Shown here: one piece after another, positions 19,118 to 28,704 of the stretch
Numbering within the stretch: position 1 is the stretch's first letter
How the letters are laid out: every line of letters starts with the position of its first letter
Assembly (NCBI RefSeq): GCF_000971255.1
Contig: NZ_BBMC01000002.1
Coordinates: forward strand, 558,001 to 622,000
DNA: 64,000 bases
Source: Demequina rhizosphaerae
Lineage (GTDB): Bacteria; Actinomycetota; Actinomycetes; Actinomycetales; Demequinaceae
Direction of reading: 5' to 3'
Translations under genes and position numbers: made by a program
The notes under the pieces: generated by a model
Told to the model about the DNA's origin: nothing
Database searches by the model: none
The model's input: only the letters and a program-made list of their open reading frames with translations

Positions 19118-21139
19118 CTAGTTGTCCTTGGGCTCGACCAGGTCGGGCGCGGGGACCGCGTCCTCGTCGGCCTCGGCGACCGCCGCATCGTGCGCCGTCA
19201 CACGCGCCTTGATGGCGTCGCCCTTGGCGGACTCGGGGGCGGCCGCGATCCAGTGGCCGGAGATCCACTCGTCGCGGTTGGCGATCTTGTCGACGGAGGC
19301 GAAGATCTCCGCGAGCTCGATCTCGCCGAGGGTCTCCTTCTCGAGGAGCTCCTCCGCGAGGCGGTCGAGGATGCCGCGGTTCTGGGTGAGCGCGAGCGTC
19401 GCCTCGGCCATCGCGTTGTCCATGAGGGTGCGGACCTCCTGGTCCACGGTGGACGCGACGGACTCGGAGAACTCGCGGCCGTGGCCCATGTCGCGGCCGA
19501 GGAAGACCTCGCCGGAGCCGGACGTGAGGCGCACGGAGCCGATCTTGGTCGACATGCCGTACTCGGTGACCATCTGCTTGGCGATCTCGGTCGCCTGCTG
19601 GATGTCGTTGCTCGCGCCGGTGGACGGGTCGCCGAAGATGAGCTCCTCCGCGATGCGGCCGCCCATCGCGTACGCGAGGTTGTCGAGCAGCTGGTTGCGG
19701 GTCTTGGAGTAGCGGTCCTCCTGCGGCATCACCATCGTGTAGCCGAGGGCGCGTCCGCGCGGCAGGATCGTCACCTTGGTGACCGGGTCCGTGTGGCGCA
19801 TCGCGGCGGCCACCAGGGCGTGGCCGCCCTCGTGGTACGCGGTGACGCGCTTGTCGTGGTCGTTCATCACGCGGGTGCGCTTCTGCGGGCCGGCGATGAC
19901 GCGGTCGATCGCCTCGTCCATCTCGGAGGAGCCGATGAGCTGCTTCTCGCGGCGGGCCGTGAGGAGCGCGGCCTCGTTGAGCACGTTCGCGAGGTCCGCG
20001 CCGGTGAAGCCCGGGGTGCGGCGCGCGAGGGCCTCGAGGTCGACCTCCGGGGAGATCGGCTTGCCCTTGGAGTGGACCTCGAGCACCTTGACTCGGCCCT
20101 TGAGGTCGGGCGCGTCGACGCCGACCTGACGGTCGAATCGGCCCGGGCGCAGCAGCGCGGGGTCGAGGATGTCGGGGCGGTTGGTCGCCGCGATCATGAT
20201 GATGTTCGTGTGGATGTCGAAGCCGTCCATCTCGACGAGCATCTGGTTGAGCGTCTGCTCGCGCTCGTCGTGACCGCCGCCGAGGCCGGCGCCGCGGTGG
20301 CGGCCGACCGCGTCGATCTCGTCGACGAAGATGATCGCCGGGCTGTTCTTCTTGGCCTGCTCGAAGAGGTCGCGGACGCGGCTCGCGCCCACGCCGACGA
20401 ACATCTCGACGAAGTCCGAGCCGGAGATCGAGAAGAACGGGACGCCCGCCTCGCCGGCGACGGCGCGCGCGAGCAGCGTCTTTCCGGTGCCGGGCGGGCC
20501 GTAGAGCAGGACGCCCTTGGGGATCTTCGCGCCGACGGCCTGGAACTTGGCCGGGTTCTCGAGGAACTCCTCGATCTCCTTGAGCTCTTCGACGGCCTCG
20601 TCGACGCCGGCGACGTCGTCGAACTTCACGGTCGGGGTGTCGGGCGTGACCATCGACGCCTTCGACTTGCCGAAGCTCATGAGGCGGCCGCCTCCGCCGC
20701 CCTGCATGTTCGACATGAGGAACCAGAAGAGGCCCACGAGCAGGAGGATCGGCAGGAACGTGAACGCGAGGGTGGCCCACACGCTGGTCTGCGGGACCTC
20801 GGAGTTGTAGCCCTGGGCGGGGTCGGCGGCCTTGACGGCGTTGACGACCTCCTCGCCCTGCGGGGCGACGTAGAAGAACTCGACGCGGCCGTTGTAGTCG
20901 GACCACTCGTCGGGCGCGCTGTCCGGGAAGTCCGCGGGGTCGACGAGCGTGAGCTCGACGCGCTGGTCGCCGTCGACGATCTTCACCTGCTCGGCGACCT
21001 TCTGGTCGAGCATCTCGAGGCCGACGGACGTGTCCACCTTCTCGACGCGCGGCGACAGGAGGCCGGAGACCATCCAGCCGACCAGGAGGGCCGCAGCGAC
21101 GTAGAAGAGGATGAGGCGGAGGTTGAGGACGTTCTTCAT
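19118..21139 (-). CDS. ftsH: ATP-dependent membrane zinc metalloprotease FtsH
   Basis: 673 residues. Two membrane helices (about 7-27 and 121-143) flank an extracytoplasmic domain. The AAA+ module has Walker A GPPGTGKT (214-221), Walker B ([11 protein letters not shown]) and the second region of homology ([21 protein letters not shown]). The protease motif reads HEGGH, keeping HExxH, where most family members have HEAGH. It degrades membrane and short-lived cytosolic proteins as a hexamer. In actinobacteria ftsH normally follows hpt directly; here a nuclease-like gene lies between. Upstream bases 21140-21226 hold no gene. Confidence 0.97.
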   Translation of the reverse strand: MKNVLNLRLILFYVAAALLVGWMVSGLLSPRVEKVDTSVGLEMLDQKVAEQVKIVDGDQRVELTLVDPADFPDSAPDEWSDYNGRVEFFYVAPQGEEVVNAVKAADPAQGYNSEVPQTSVWATLAFTFLPILLLVGLFWFLMSNMQGGGGGRLMSFGKSKASMVTPDTPTVKFDDVAGVDEAVEELKEIEEFLENPAKFQAVGAKIPKGVLLYGPPGTGKTLLARAVAGEAGVPFFSISGSDFVEMFVGVGASRVRDLFEQAKKNSPAIIFVDEIDAVGRHRGAGLGGGHDEREQTLNQMLVEMDGFDIHTNIIMIAATNRPDILDPALLRPGRFDRQVGVDAPDLKGRVKVLEVHSKGKPISPEVDLEALARRTPGFTGADLANVLNEAALLTARREKQLIGSSEMDEAIDRVIAGPQKRTRVMNDHDKRVTAYHEGGHALVAAAMRHTDPVTKVTILPRGRALGYTMVMPQEDRYSKTRNQLLDNLAYAMGGRIAEELIFGDPSTGASNDIQQATEIAKQMVTEYGMSTKIGSVRLTSGSGEVFLGRDMGHGREFSESVASTVDQEVRTLMDNAMAEATLALTQNRGILDRLAEELLEKETLGEIELAEIFASVDKIANRDEWISGHWIAAAPESAKGDAIKARVTAHDAAVAEADEDAVPAPDLVEPKDN

Positions 21140-21226
21140 CGTGTGGTCGACTCTACGCGCTGGGTCAGACGGAAGGTAAAGGTTTCGCTCAGGGCGTTTC
21201 CCTCCTGATACAGGGTGCCTCTCCGG

Positions 21227-21294
21227 GCGGTTACCTCTCCACGCAGATGAGGCACTCCCCCACCAGCAGTCGGGCGTGTCGTCGGCGAGTCGCG
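21227..21294. repeat. Left arm of 68-bp imperfect inverted repeat
   Basis: Starts GCGGTTACCTCTCCACGCAG and matches the reverse complement of 22334-22401 at 58 of 68 positions (hand alignment, no gaps). Within this flank the short word TGACCTCTCCACGC recurs in opposite orientation at 21332-21345, where it supplies the stop codon of the enclosed gene. Confidence 0.85.
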
Positions 21295-21342
21295 CTCAAA
21301 CGGTCCGGATCCGGGCTCCACGGGCGCGTCCGCGTGGAGAGG

Positions 21343-22170
21343 TCAATAGGCGAGCGCGGCCCGGACGTCGCGGACGACCCGCGGCATCGCGCCCATCACG
21401 TCGTCGTAGGTGAACCGCAGCACCCGGTACCCCGCGGCGACGCAGGACCGATCCCTGCGGCGGTCCTCGATGAACGCGACCGGCTTGTCGTGGTGCTCGC
21501 GACCGTCGGTCTGGACCACGACCTTGCCCTCGACGAGGAGGTCGACTCGGCCCGCGTCGGCGATGGGCACCTGGGAACGGACTCGCCAGCCCTCGTCCAC
21601 CAGGCCCACGCGGGTGATGGTCTCCAAGAGCGACTCGGCCGCGGCGTCGGCGTGGTCGCGGAGCCACTGCAGGCGCGCCTCGTCGGTGATCTCGAACCCC
21701 GCAAGGTCCCCGAGGGTGATGAGCCGCCGGTTGAGCGCCGAGTCGATCGCCACGAGCTGCTGCATCCGGTCCGCGCACACCCCGAGCATGTCGAGCGCGA
21801 CCGCGACGCGCGCGTCCTTCGAGACGAGCTCCTCGCCGTGGCGGTGCAGCACCACGCCCTCGCGCGGGCGCCGGTCGTCGACCCGCCGCCCACGGTCGCG
21901 CGGGACCACCAGGTGGATCGCGCCGTCACGCTCGATCACCGGCAGCTTGAGCGCTTCGCACAGGCTGGTGCAGCACAGCTCGGCCCTGTAGGCGGCGCGC
22001 AGGATGTCGGCGCGCGTGGCGTTGGGCAGCGCGTAGCACCCGTACAGCGGGCGGACGATGCGCTGCGCGGCCACCGCTCGTCCGAGCGCCCGGCTCGCGA
22101 CGCCTGCTTCCTTCAGCTCTCCCAGCCGCGCGGCGCGGCCGAGCTCCTTCAATGCGAGGACCGGATCCAT
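21343..22170 (-). CDS. AbiEi-like winged-helix plus DUF559 nuclease-like protein
   Basis: 275 residues from the ATG at 22170. Residues ~10-50 resemble the AbiEi-type winged helix (GVASRALGRAVAAQRIVRPLYGCYALP). Residues ~185-270 match the DUF559/very-short-patch-repair endonuclease-like fold: GRVDLLVEGKVVVQTDGREHH, then a basic RRRDRSCVAAGYRVLRFTYDDV helix-strand. The acidic residue usual before the second Asp is Gln220 here, so catalysis is uncertain. The gene and its 115-base flanks are bounded by 68-bp inverted repeats and separate ftsH from hpt. It looks like a mobile or selfish single-gene element; a stand-alone antitoxin-like or defence role is also possible. No toxin partner is adjacent. 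Confidence 0.75.
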   Translation of the reverse strand: MDPVLALKELGRAARLGELKEAGVASRALGRAVAAQRIVRPLYGCYALPNATRADILRAAYRAELCCTSLCEALKLPVIERDGAIHLVVPRDRGRRVDDRRPREGVVLHRHGEELVSKDARVAVALDMLGVCADRMQQLVAIDSALNRRLITLGDLAGFEITDEARLQWLRDHADAAAESLLETITRVGLVDEGWRVRSQVPIADAGRVDLLVEGKVVVQTDGREHHDKPVAFIEDRRRDRSCVAAGYRVLRFTYDDVMGAMPRVVRDVRAALAY

Positions 22171-22333
22171 GATCCGACGATCCCGCCGCGATGCCACACG
22201 CAGCAGTGCGATCAGGGCACCCGGGGATGGGCACGGGCCCGCCTCGGGTTCGGGGACATCACCCGGCCGGCGTGACCCCGAGGACCTCTCCACACCAACT
22301 GAGCGCCACACCCGCGCTGAGGTGCCTGCAGAC

Positions 22334-22401
22334 CGCGACACGCCGCGGACACGCCCGAGTCCAGGTGGGAGAGTGACTCACCTGCGTGGAGAGGTCACCG
22401 C
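22334..22401. repeat. Right arm of 68-bp imperfect inverted repeat
   Basis: Reverse complement begins GCGGTGACCTCTCCACGCAG and ends exactly at the first base of the hpt stop codon. A further ACCTCTCCAC word (22284-22293) faces it at the inner edge of this flank, mirroring the left side. Confidence 0.85.
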
Positions 22402-22955
22402 TACTTCTCGTAGACCTCGGGCTTCAGCACTGCCACGAACGGCAGGGTGCGGTAGTTCTCCGCGAAGTCGAGGCCGTAGCCGACCACGAAGTCCGGCGGG
22501 ATGTCGAAGCCGACGTACTTGCACGGCACCTCGACCACCGCGGCGGCCGGCTTGCGCAGCAGCGCCGCCACCTCGACGGAGGCCGCGCCGCGCGTGCGCA
22601 GGTTGCCCAGCAGCCACGACAGCGTCACGCCGGTGTCGATGATGTCCTCGACGATGAGGACGTGACGCCCGGTGAGGTCCGCGTCGAGGTCCTTGAGGAT
22701 CCTCACCACGCCCGACGACTTGGTCCCCGACCCGTAGGACGAGACAGCCATCCAGTCCATCTGGACGTGCGGCGGCATGCGCCGCGCGAGGTCGGCCATC
22801 ACCATGACCGCGCCCTTGAGCACGCCCACGAGCAGCAGGTCCTCGCCCTCGTAGTCGCGGCGGATGGCCTCCGCCATCTCGTCGAGCTTGCGCCCGATCG
22901 AGTTCTCGGAGACGAGCACCTCGGAGAAGTCGCTCATGTCGTACTGGAAGCTCAC
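22401..22955 (-). CDS. hpt: Hypoxanthine phosphoribosyltransferase
   Basis: 184 residues. Salvages hypoxanthine/guanine to IMP/GMP with PRPP. The PRPP-binding motif is VLIVEDIIDTGVTL; GVLKGAVMVMADL and the C-terminal VGYGLDFAENYRTLPFV are typical. The GTG at 22955 overlaps the tilS stop (GTGA) and has GGAGAGG five bases upstream, so I prefer it to the in-frame ATG at 22937. Confidence 0.96.
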   Translation of the reverse strand: MSFQYDMSDFSEVLVSENSIGRKLDEMAEAIRRDYEGEDLLLVGVLKGAVMVMADLARRMPPHVQMDWMAVSSYGSGTKSSGVVRILKDLDADLTGRHVLIVEDIIDTGVTLSWLLGNLRTRGAASVEVAALLRKPAAAVVEVPCKYVGFDIPPDFVVGYGLDFAENYRTLPFVAVLKPEVYEK

Positions 22956-23986
22956 GCTGGCCTCTCCTCAGTGTTCGGGGCATCCGGGTGGCTGATGACC
23001 AGCCTGCCATATTCGCGCCGGGCCTCGTAGCCGCCCGGGAGCGAGATCGCACCCTGCCCCTTCCACGCCGTGACGAGCGAGTCGAGGGCCGCCACGTGGG
23101 TCGCCGTGAGCGGTCCGGCACCGCGGTTCTCGGCGAGCATCTTGAGCATGCGGGTGCGGATCGCGTCGGGCAGCGCGGCGAGCATGTCGCAGCGCCACTC
23201 GTCGGTCCGCACGGTCGACGCGGAGCCGCCCATCGCGGAGCGGGCCTGCCGGTCGAGCTCGTCGGCATCGGCCTGCAGCAACGCCGCCGACCGCGCCAGC
23301 CCCGACACCACGCCCGGCCCCAGCACCTCGACCAGCGACGGCATCACCTTGGTCCGCAGCGCCGACCGGCGCGGACCGTCCTCCGTGTAGTTGGTCGGGT
23401 CGTGCCAGGGGTCCAGCTCGAGCGCCTGGCACGCGGCCAGGGTGTCCTTGCGCCGCACGTTGAGGAACGGCCGGACGATGCGCCCACGCCGGGCAGGGAT
23501 GCCCGACAGCGCCCGCGCGCCGCTCCCCCGCGCGAGCGCGAGCAGGACGGTCTCGGCCTGGTCGTCCATCGTGTGGCCGGTCAGAAGCAGCGGCGACAGC
23601 CCGCCCTCGGCGTCGATGCGCGCCTCGAGGGCGGCGTAACGCGCGTCGCGCGCCGCGGCCTCCATGCCGCCCGCGCGCCCGACGACGACCCGCTCCACAT
23701 GAACGGTGTGGATGCCGGCCTTGCGCACCTCGTGCGCGGCGCGCTCCGCCACGACCGCGGAGTCGGGCTGCAGCCCGTGGTCGACGATGATCGCGCCGGC
23801 GAAGAGGCCCTGCTTGCGGGCGACGAAGGCGACGGCGGCGGCGAGGGCAAGCGAGTCCGGACCTCCGGAGACGGCCACCCACACGCGGGTGCCGAGCTCG
23901 AGATCCCCGAGGGCATCGCGCACGGCCACCCGGCACGCGGCTACGGCGGGATGAGGTCCCGTCAACGGATTGCCCTCATCCCTCAC
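22952..23986 (-). CDS. tilS: tRNA(Ile)-lysidine synthase
   Basis: Modifies C34 of tRNA-Ile2 to lysidine so that AUA is read as Ile. PP-loop [12 protein letters not shown] near residue 40; the [20 protein letters not shown] segment and [10 protein letters not shown] are conserved. 344 residues, the short actinobacterial form. Start is taken as GTG at 23986, overlapping the end of dacB by 11 bases; a later start cannot be excluded. It is coupled to hpt, the classical tilS-hpt pair. Confidence 0.94.
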   Translation of the reverse strand: MRDEGNPLTGPHPAVAACRVAVRDALGDLELGTRVWVAVSGGPDSLALAAAVAFVARKQGLFAGAIIVDHGLQPDSAVVAERAAHEVRKAGIHTVHVERVVVGRAGGMEAAARDARYAALEARIDAEGGLSPLLLTGHTMDDQAETVLLALARGSGARALSGIPARRGRIVRPFLNVRRKDTLAACQALELDPWHDPTNYTEDGPRRSALRTKVMPSLVEVLGPGVVSGLARSAALLQADADELDRQARSAMGGSASTVRTDEWRCDMLAALPDAIRTRMLKMLAENRGAGPLTATHVAALDSLVTAWKGQGAISLPGGYEARREYGRLVISHPDAPNTEERPA

Positions 23987-25397
23987 AGCCGCATTCTGCC
24001 AGCGCGCCGAGGAAGTCGTCGAACGCCGCGATGGGGTTGGCCTGCCCGTACGGCATGCCGTCGGCGAGCAGCGCGACGGCCAGCGGGCGGCCGTCCGCCG
24101 TCACCAGCACGCCCGCGATCGCGGTGACACCCGTGAGCGAGCCGGTCTTCGCGCGCCAGTAGCCGGCGGGCGGCAGCCCGTCGTACCGGGTCTCGACCGT
24201 GCCCTCGAGCCCCGCGAGCGGCAGCCAGTCGAGCAGCCCCTCGAGGGACGGCTCGTCCCGCGCGGCCAGCAGCGCGCTCGTCATGGTCGCCGGGGAGATC
24301 TGGTTGCGATCGGAGAAGCCGGCACCGTCGTACAGCTCGAGCCCGGCGGTGGTCACCCCGAGCGCGTCGAGAGCCGCCGCGAGAGCCTTCGCCTCCCCCG
24401 CCGGCGTCGCCCGGTAGCCCGACTCCAGCGCGAGCACGCGCGCGACCTGCTCGGCGACCGTGTTGTCCGAGACGGACAGCAGGTGCCGCGCGACCTCGGA
24501 CAGCGGCGCCGAGTCCACCGACGCCACCTCGACGGCCTTCGCGGCGGACGATGCGTGGCTCACGTCTCCCTGGACGCGCAGGCCGCGCTTCTCGAGGGCC
24601 TCGACGAAGAGCTCGCCGGCGTGGAGGGACGGATCGGAGGCGCGGGCGACGTAGTTGCCGTCGGTGAGGCGGCCGCCGTTGACCGCGAGCCCGGTGACGG
24701 GGGCGGCGTAGCCCATGGTGAAGGCGTAGTCGGGCCATTGCTTGGGCCAGGCGGGGCCGGGGAAGTCGGAGTCGTCGACACGGACCTTGACCGCGCGGCC
24801 GTCCTCGCCGAGCTCCTCGAGCACCTGGTCGGCGAGGTCGCCCAGCCCGGCCCAGCCGTTCGCGGCGTCCTCGGCGTCCTCGACGTCGCCGTGGTGGCCC
24901 TCGTCGGCGGCGAGCATGGAGTCGCCGCCCGCGACGAGCGTGAGGGTACGCGTGGACCGGTCCCACGTGACGGTGGTCTGCGTGGTGAAGTCGGCGCCGA
25001 GCTCGGAGACCGCCGCGATCGCGGTGATGAGCTTGGTGGTGGAGGCGGGCACCTGCGGGTCGGAGGCGGAGAGGTCCGCGTAGACGGTGCCGTCGAGGTA
25101 GTCGACGACAGAGACGTTGGTGGAGGTCCCCGTGCGGTCGTCGGCCCGCAGCGCCTCGGCGAGCTCCTGGACCTCGGAGGCCGACGGCCGGGGGGCGTCG
25201 GACGACAAGGTGGCCGCCGCATCGTCCCCCTGCACGGTGGCCGCCGCGACGGGCGCCTGGGTGATGAAGGGGGCCTGCGGGACGTCGGCCGGCTCGGCGG
25301 TGAGGAAGCCCGGGACCACGTCCTGCGCGTCCAGATAGAGGTAGCCGCCGGCGAGCGCCAGGACGCCTACGCCCACGCCTGCGATGATTCTGCGCAC
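23976..25397 (-). CDS. dacB: D-alanyl-D-alanine carboxypeptidase/endopeptidase (PBP4 type)
   Basis: 473 residues. A membrane helix or uncleaved signal (about 3-22) exports the protein, which trims peptidoglycan stem peptides outside the membrane. S13-family motifs are SxxK in PASTTKL (Ser119, Lys122), SxN in [10 protein letters not shown] and KTG in AKTGSLTG. The GTG at 25397 follows GGAGG and opens a proper signal; earlier starts run into the promoter region. A Gln/Ala/Asp-rich linker (40-75) contains a 10-mer copy (25218). It is divergent from ppa with a 72-base spacer and heads the dacB-tilS-hpt transcript, the usual actinobacterial order. Confidence 0.93.
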   Translation of the reverse strand: MRRIIAGVGVGVLALAGGYLYLDAQDVVPGFLTAEPADVPQAPFITQAPVAAATVQGDDAAATLSSDAPRPSASEVQELAEALRADDRTGTSTNVSVVDYLDGTVYADLSASDPQVPASTTKLITAIAAVSELGADFTTQTTVTWDRSTRTLTLVAGGDSMLAADEGHHGDVEDAEDAANGWAGLGDLADQVLEELGEDGRAVKVRVDDSDFPGPAWPKQWPDYAFTMGYAAPVTGLAVNGGRLTDGNYVARASDPSLHAGELFVEALEKRGLRVQGDVSHASSAAKAVEVASVDSAPLSEVARHLLSVSDNTVAEQVARVLALESGYRATPAGEAKALAAALDALGVTTAGLELYDGAGFSDRNQISPATMTSALLAARDEPSLEGLLDWLPLAGLEGTVETRYDGLPPAGYWRAKTGSLTGVTAIAGVLVTADGRPLAVALLADGMPYGQANPIAAFDDFLGALAECGCEG

Positions 25398-25469
25398 CCA
25401 CGACCTCCGAACATGGGCCACACTAGTACCGAACTCACCAGGCTCATCAGACCCCAAAGGACGCCAGGA

Positions 25470-25994
25470 ATGGAATTCGACGTCACCATCGAGATCCCCA
25501 AGGGCTCGCGCAACAAGTACGAGGTGGATCACCACACCGGTCGCATCGTGCTCGACCGCATGCTCTTCACCTCGACGCGCTACCCGGACGACTACGGCTT
25601 CATCGACGGCACCCTGGGTGAGGACGGCGACCCGCTGGACGCGCTCGTGCTGCTCGAGGAGCCGACGTTCCCCGGCTGCCAGATCCGCTGCCGCGCGCTC
25701 GGCATGTTCCGCATGCGCGACGAGGCCGGCGGCGACGACAAGGTGCTGTGCGTGCCCGTGGGCGACCAGCGTCAGACCTGGCGCCAGGAGCTGACCGACG
25801 TGTCGGACTTCCACCGCCTCGAGGTCCAGCACTTCTTCGAGGTCTACAAGGACCTGGAGCCCGGCAAGTCGGTCGAGGGCGCGCACTGGGTGTCGCGCGA
25901 GGAGGCCGAGGACGAGATCCGCACGTCGTTCGAGCGCGCCAAGGGCACGCCGTTCGCGAACATGAACCCGCTGCTCCCGCCGAGCAGCCACTGA
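25470..25994 (+). CDS. ppa: Inorganic pyrophosphatase
   Basis: Family I soluble enzyme hydrolysing PPi to two phosphates. 174 residues. Signature [11 protein letters not shown] carries the metal-binding Asp residues; [17 protein letters not shown] and [12 protein letters not shown] are typical of the N-terminal half. ATG at 25470. A TAGTAC (25424-25429) could be its -10. A clear terminator follows at 26008-26036. The ppa/dacB divergent pair is common in actinobacteria. Confidence 0.96.
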   Translation: MEFDVTIEIPKGSRNKYEVDHHTGRIVLDRMLFTSTRYPDDYGFIDGTLGEDGDPLDALVLLEEPTFPGCQIRCRALGMFRMRDEAGGDDKVLCVPVGDQRQTWRQELTDVSDFHRLEVQHFFEVYKDLEPGKSVEGAHWVSREEAEDEIRTSFERAKGTPFANMNPLLPPSSH

Positions 25995-26007
25995 GTCTTC
26001 CTAGGAG

Positions 26008-26036
26008 GGGCCGGAGCCGAGAGGCTCCGGCCCTTT
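26008..26036 (+). terminator. Rho-independent terminator of ppa
   Basis: GGGCCGGAGCC, GAGA loop, GGCTCCGGCCC, TTT: an 11-bp perfect stem starting 13 bases after the ppa stop. The rest of the 230-base convergent gap to the NlpC gene has two GGACGATGCGCGG copies (26064, 26171) and no gene. Confidence 0.9.
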
Positions 26037-26266
26037 CTGCATGTCCGGCGTGCCGCCGCGGCGGGACGATGCGCGGGTTCCGGGCCGCGCGACACGATCG
26101 TCGCGTTCCCGTATTTCAGGATTTCCTCAAACAGCCGGGCGAGCGCACGCCGCGCAGCCCACTTCCCCAGGGACGATGCGCGGAGCGCTGGTGCTGTTTC
26201 AGCTCCCGCTGATACACGCGAGAGAGAACACGACGCGCGCCGGCGGGCGACCCGGGTGCCGCCGCC

Positions 26267-27688
26267 TCAGGGGCGGCCGATGAACGGCATCATGTTCGAC
26301 GTCATCCACGCGTACAGCCCGCGGACGCCGGCGGGCTTGGAGTAGTTGACCGCCTCCATGACCTGGCCGTTCCCGATGTAGATCGCCACGTGGTAGATCG
26401 TCGACGGGTCCGAGGTGTCGGTCGCGTAGAAGACGAGGTCGCCCTCACGGATCTGCGAGTAGGACAGGTGCGTGCTCGCCTGGTACTGCGTGCGCGACGA
26501 GCGCGTGATCCATTGCCCCGCCTCGAGCCACGACACCGAGGTGACGCCCGAGCAGTCGTACTTGGGGCCCGAGCCGCCCAGCAGGTACTCGGCACCGATG
26601 AGCGTCTGCGAGTACTCGGCCGCCTTCTTGCCCTGCGCCGCGGTCGAGTTCCAGCTGGTGCCGGGCTGCTCGGGCTTGGGGGTCGAGGTGGTGGTCGGCT
26701 TCGGGGTCGACGTGGTGGTCGTGGGCTCGGGCTCGGAGGTCTTCGTCTCCTCCGGCTCGGAGGTCTTGGTGGCCGAGGGCTTGGGCGTCGACGTCTTGCT
26801 CGCGCTCGGCTTCGGCGTCGAGGTCTCGGTCGGCGTCGAGGTGGGCCGCGGGCGCGACGCCTCCTCCTCGGCCTTCGCGGCCTCCTCGGCGGCCTTCTGG
26901 CGGGCCTCGGCCTCCGCCTGCGCGGCGGCCTGGCGCTCGGCCTCGAGTCCGGCCTGGCGCTCCTCCTCGAGGGCGATGGTGACGCCGCGGAGCTCGGCGA
27001 GGCGGGTGACGGCGTCCGCGCGGGTCTCGTTCGCGATCGCGACGGCCTCCTCGGCGTGCGCCTGCGCGTCCTGCGCCTCCGCGTACTTGGCCTGCGCCTC
27101 GGCGGCGGCCTCCGCGGCCTCGGTCGCCGCATCGTCCGCGTACGAGCGCATGGTGGAGGCGACGAGCTCGGCGGCCTTGACGCGCTGGACCCACATGTCG
27201 GCCTCGTCGGAGCCGCGGGCGAAGGCCTCGGAGCGGGCGATGACCTCGTCGACGGTGTCGGCGCCCACGACCGCGCCGATCTGGCTCATCGAGCCGGAGT
27301 CGCGGTAGGCGGCCTGCGCGACGGAGGCGAGGTTCTCGCGCGCCTCGGCGAGCTCCTTCTCGGCCTGGCGTGCGCGCTTGTTGGCTGCCTCGAGCGTGTC
27401 CTGCGCGGCGTCGGAGGCCTCCTGCGCCTGGATGTAGTCCTCGCCGGCGAGCAGCGCGTTGGCGGTGGCCTTGTCGCGCGCCTCGCCGAGGGCGACGATC
27501 GCGTTGTCGAGCTCGTCGATGCCGGCGGCGAGGTCGTTGGCGGCCTTGCGGGCCTCGTCGATCTCGGCCTGGCCGGGGTAGTCCTCGGCGAGGGCACGAT
27601 GCGTGGGCCCGGCCACGACGACGACGCTCGCCAGCGCGAACATCGCCGCGAGCGCGAGCACCCGCTTGAACCCAGCCGTCACCTTCAC
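26267..27688 (-). CDS. Secreted NlpC/P60 peptidoglycan endopeptidase, RipA-like
   Basis: About 473 residues. A signal peptide (to about residue 33, ending HRALA) is followed by a long Ala/Glu coiled coil (~35-260), a Thr/Pro/Lys/Ser linker with repeated STPKP-type units (~275-345) and a C-terminal NlpC/P60 domain. The catalytic Cys is in YDCSGVTSVSW and the His in IYHVAIYIG. Such enzymes cut stem peptides during division; the coiled coil usually keeps them inactive until FtsEX-like activation (known for RipA/RipC relatives). Start is one of three GTGs (27682, 27688, 27691). A GTCACA triple repeat lies immediately upstream. Confidence 0.9.
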   Translation of the reverse strand: MKVTAGFKRVLALAAMFALASVVVVAGPTHRALAEDYPGQAEIDEARKAANDLAAGIDELDNAIVALGEARDKATANALLAGEDYIQAQEASDAAQDTLEAANKRARQAEKELAEARENLASVAQAAYRDSGSMSQIGAVVGADTVDEVIARSEAFARGSDEADMWVQRVKAAELVASTMRSYADDAATEAAEAAAEAQAKYAEAQDAQAHAEEAVAIANETRADAVTRLAELRGVTIALEEERQAGLEAERQAAAQAEAEARQKAAEEAAKAEEEASRPRPTSTPTETSTPKPSASKTSTPKPSATKTSEPEETKTSEPEPTTTTSTPKPTTTSTPKPEQPGTSWNSTAAQGKKAAEYSQTLIGAEYLLGGSGPKYDCSGVTSVSWLEAGQWITRSSRTQYQASTHLSYSQIREGDLVFYATDTSDPSTIYHVAIYIGNGQVMEAVNYSKPAGVRGLYAWMTSNMMPFIGRP

Positions 27689-27695
27689 CACCCTT

Positions 27696-27719
27696 GTCAC
27701 ATCTGTCACACGAGTCACG
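27696..27719. promoter_or_regulatory. Three tandem GTCACA words (MtrA-box-like)
   Basis: GTCACA-tct-GTCACA-cga-GTCACG, a direct repeat with strict 9-base period just upstream of the NlpC/P60 start. MtrA of mycobacteria and corynebacteria is known to bind direct repeats of GTCACA/GTMACA-like words at cell-wall hydrolase promoters. The repeat also reads as VTRVTDVTR if translation started earlier, so a coding origin was considered and judged unlikely. Confidence 0.6.
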
Positions 27720-27917
27720 TCCGCACCGATACTAGGCGGGCGCCGTTCATACGTGAAGCCCCCTGTGCCGTATCTCTCACGCGCGCGAGCGCGAGCCGAG
27801 CGGCGACGCAGGGGACCCGTACGGGATATCGGCGGGCGGGGCGGCCCGCTTGAGAACTGCGCGTCCCTCTCTATCCGGGCGAACCGTCGCATCGTTACCC
27901 TGACTCGAGGGGGCGTG

Positions 27918-28667
27918 ATGGCGTATCGGGAGCAGGGGCGGGTCCGCGCGTGGCTGACGCGCGAGTACGGAGGCCTGAGCATGTGGGGCCTGCTGGTCGT
28001 GCTGCTGGTCCTCGGCGGCGTCGCCGGCCTGTGGGCGTACACGAAGTCGCAGGCCGCGGCCGAGCCGGACGGCGACGCCTTCGGAGCCCTCGTGATCCGG
28101 GAGGCGGCCTTCGTCGGAGACTCGTACTCCGCCGGCGCCGGCGCATCCGATACCGACGTCCGCTGGACCACCGTGGTGGCGAACGACCTCGGCTGGAGCG
28201 AGGACAACGTCGCGCTCGGCGGGACGGGCTACGTCACCAGTGCCGGCAAGGAGGCGTGCGGGCTCGACTACTGCGGCACCTACGCGGAGACGATCGGCGA
28301 TGTGGGCGGCGACCCGGATCTTGTCGTCATCAGCGGCGGCCGCAACGACGGCCGGTCCCCGGCGGGCCTCGAGAACGCGGCCGTCAACACCTTCGAGAAG
28401 GCGCATACGCGCTTCCCGAACGCGCTCATCGTGGCGACGAGTCCGCTCTGGGACGACGACGAGGCACCCGCATGGCTCGAGGACAACGCCGAGGTGGTGA
28501 AGCGGGCGGCCGAGGAGACCGGGACCGTCTACCTCGACATCGGCCAGCCGCTTGCCGGCCATCCCGCGTACATCGCCGAGGACGGGCTCCACCCGAACGA
28601 CGCAGGGCACGTCGCGATCGCCATCGCCTTCGAAGCGGCGTGGGAGGACTTCGCCGCCTCGCAGTGA
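27918..28667 (+). CDS. Membrane-anchored SGNH/GDSL hydrolase
   Basis: 249 residues from the ATG at 27918 (GAGGGGG upstream). One N-terminal helix (~residues 22-42) anchors an extracytoplasmic SGNH fold: block I FVGDSYSAGAG holds the Ser, block III ISGGRNDGR the Asn, and DGLHPNDAGH the Asp-His pair. All four catalytic residues are visible. It may remove acyl groups from envelope glycans; the substrate is not deducible. It is divergent from the NlpC/P60 gene and followed 37 bases later by the first metX. Confidence 0.85.
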   Translation: MAYREQGRVRAWLTREYGGLSMWGLLVVLLVLGGVAGLWAYTKSQAAAEPDGDAFGALVIREAAFVGDSYSAGAGASDTDVRWTTVVANDLGWSEDNVALGGTGYVTSAGKEACGLDYCGTYAETIGDVGGDPDLVVISGGRNDGRSPAGLENAAVNTFEKAHTRFPNALIVATSPLWDDDEAPAWLEDNAEVVKRAAEETGTVYLDIGQPLAGHPAYIAEDGLHPNDAGHVAIAIAFEAAWEDFAASQ

Positions 28668-28691
28668 CCCGTTCGGGTTCCGTGCGTCCAA

Positions 28692-28697
28692 TACGCT
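28692..28697 (+). promoter_or_regulatory. -10 element for a leaderless metX (copy 1) transcript
   Basis: TACGCT ends 7 bases before the ATG at 28705, so transcription would begin at or next to the start codon. No Shine-Dalgarno sequence is present between them. No convincing -35 seen. Confidence 0.45.
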
Positions 28698-28704
28698 GAG
28701 CGCC

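Noticed and set aside
21343..22170. Type IV toxin-antitoxin (AbiE) locus
   Set aside because: Only the AbiEi-like winged helix is present, fused to DUF559; no AbiEii nucleotidyltransferase toxin is adjacent.
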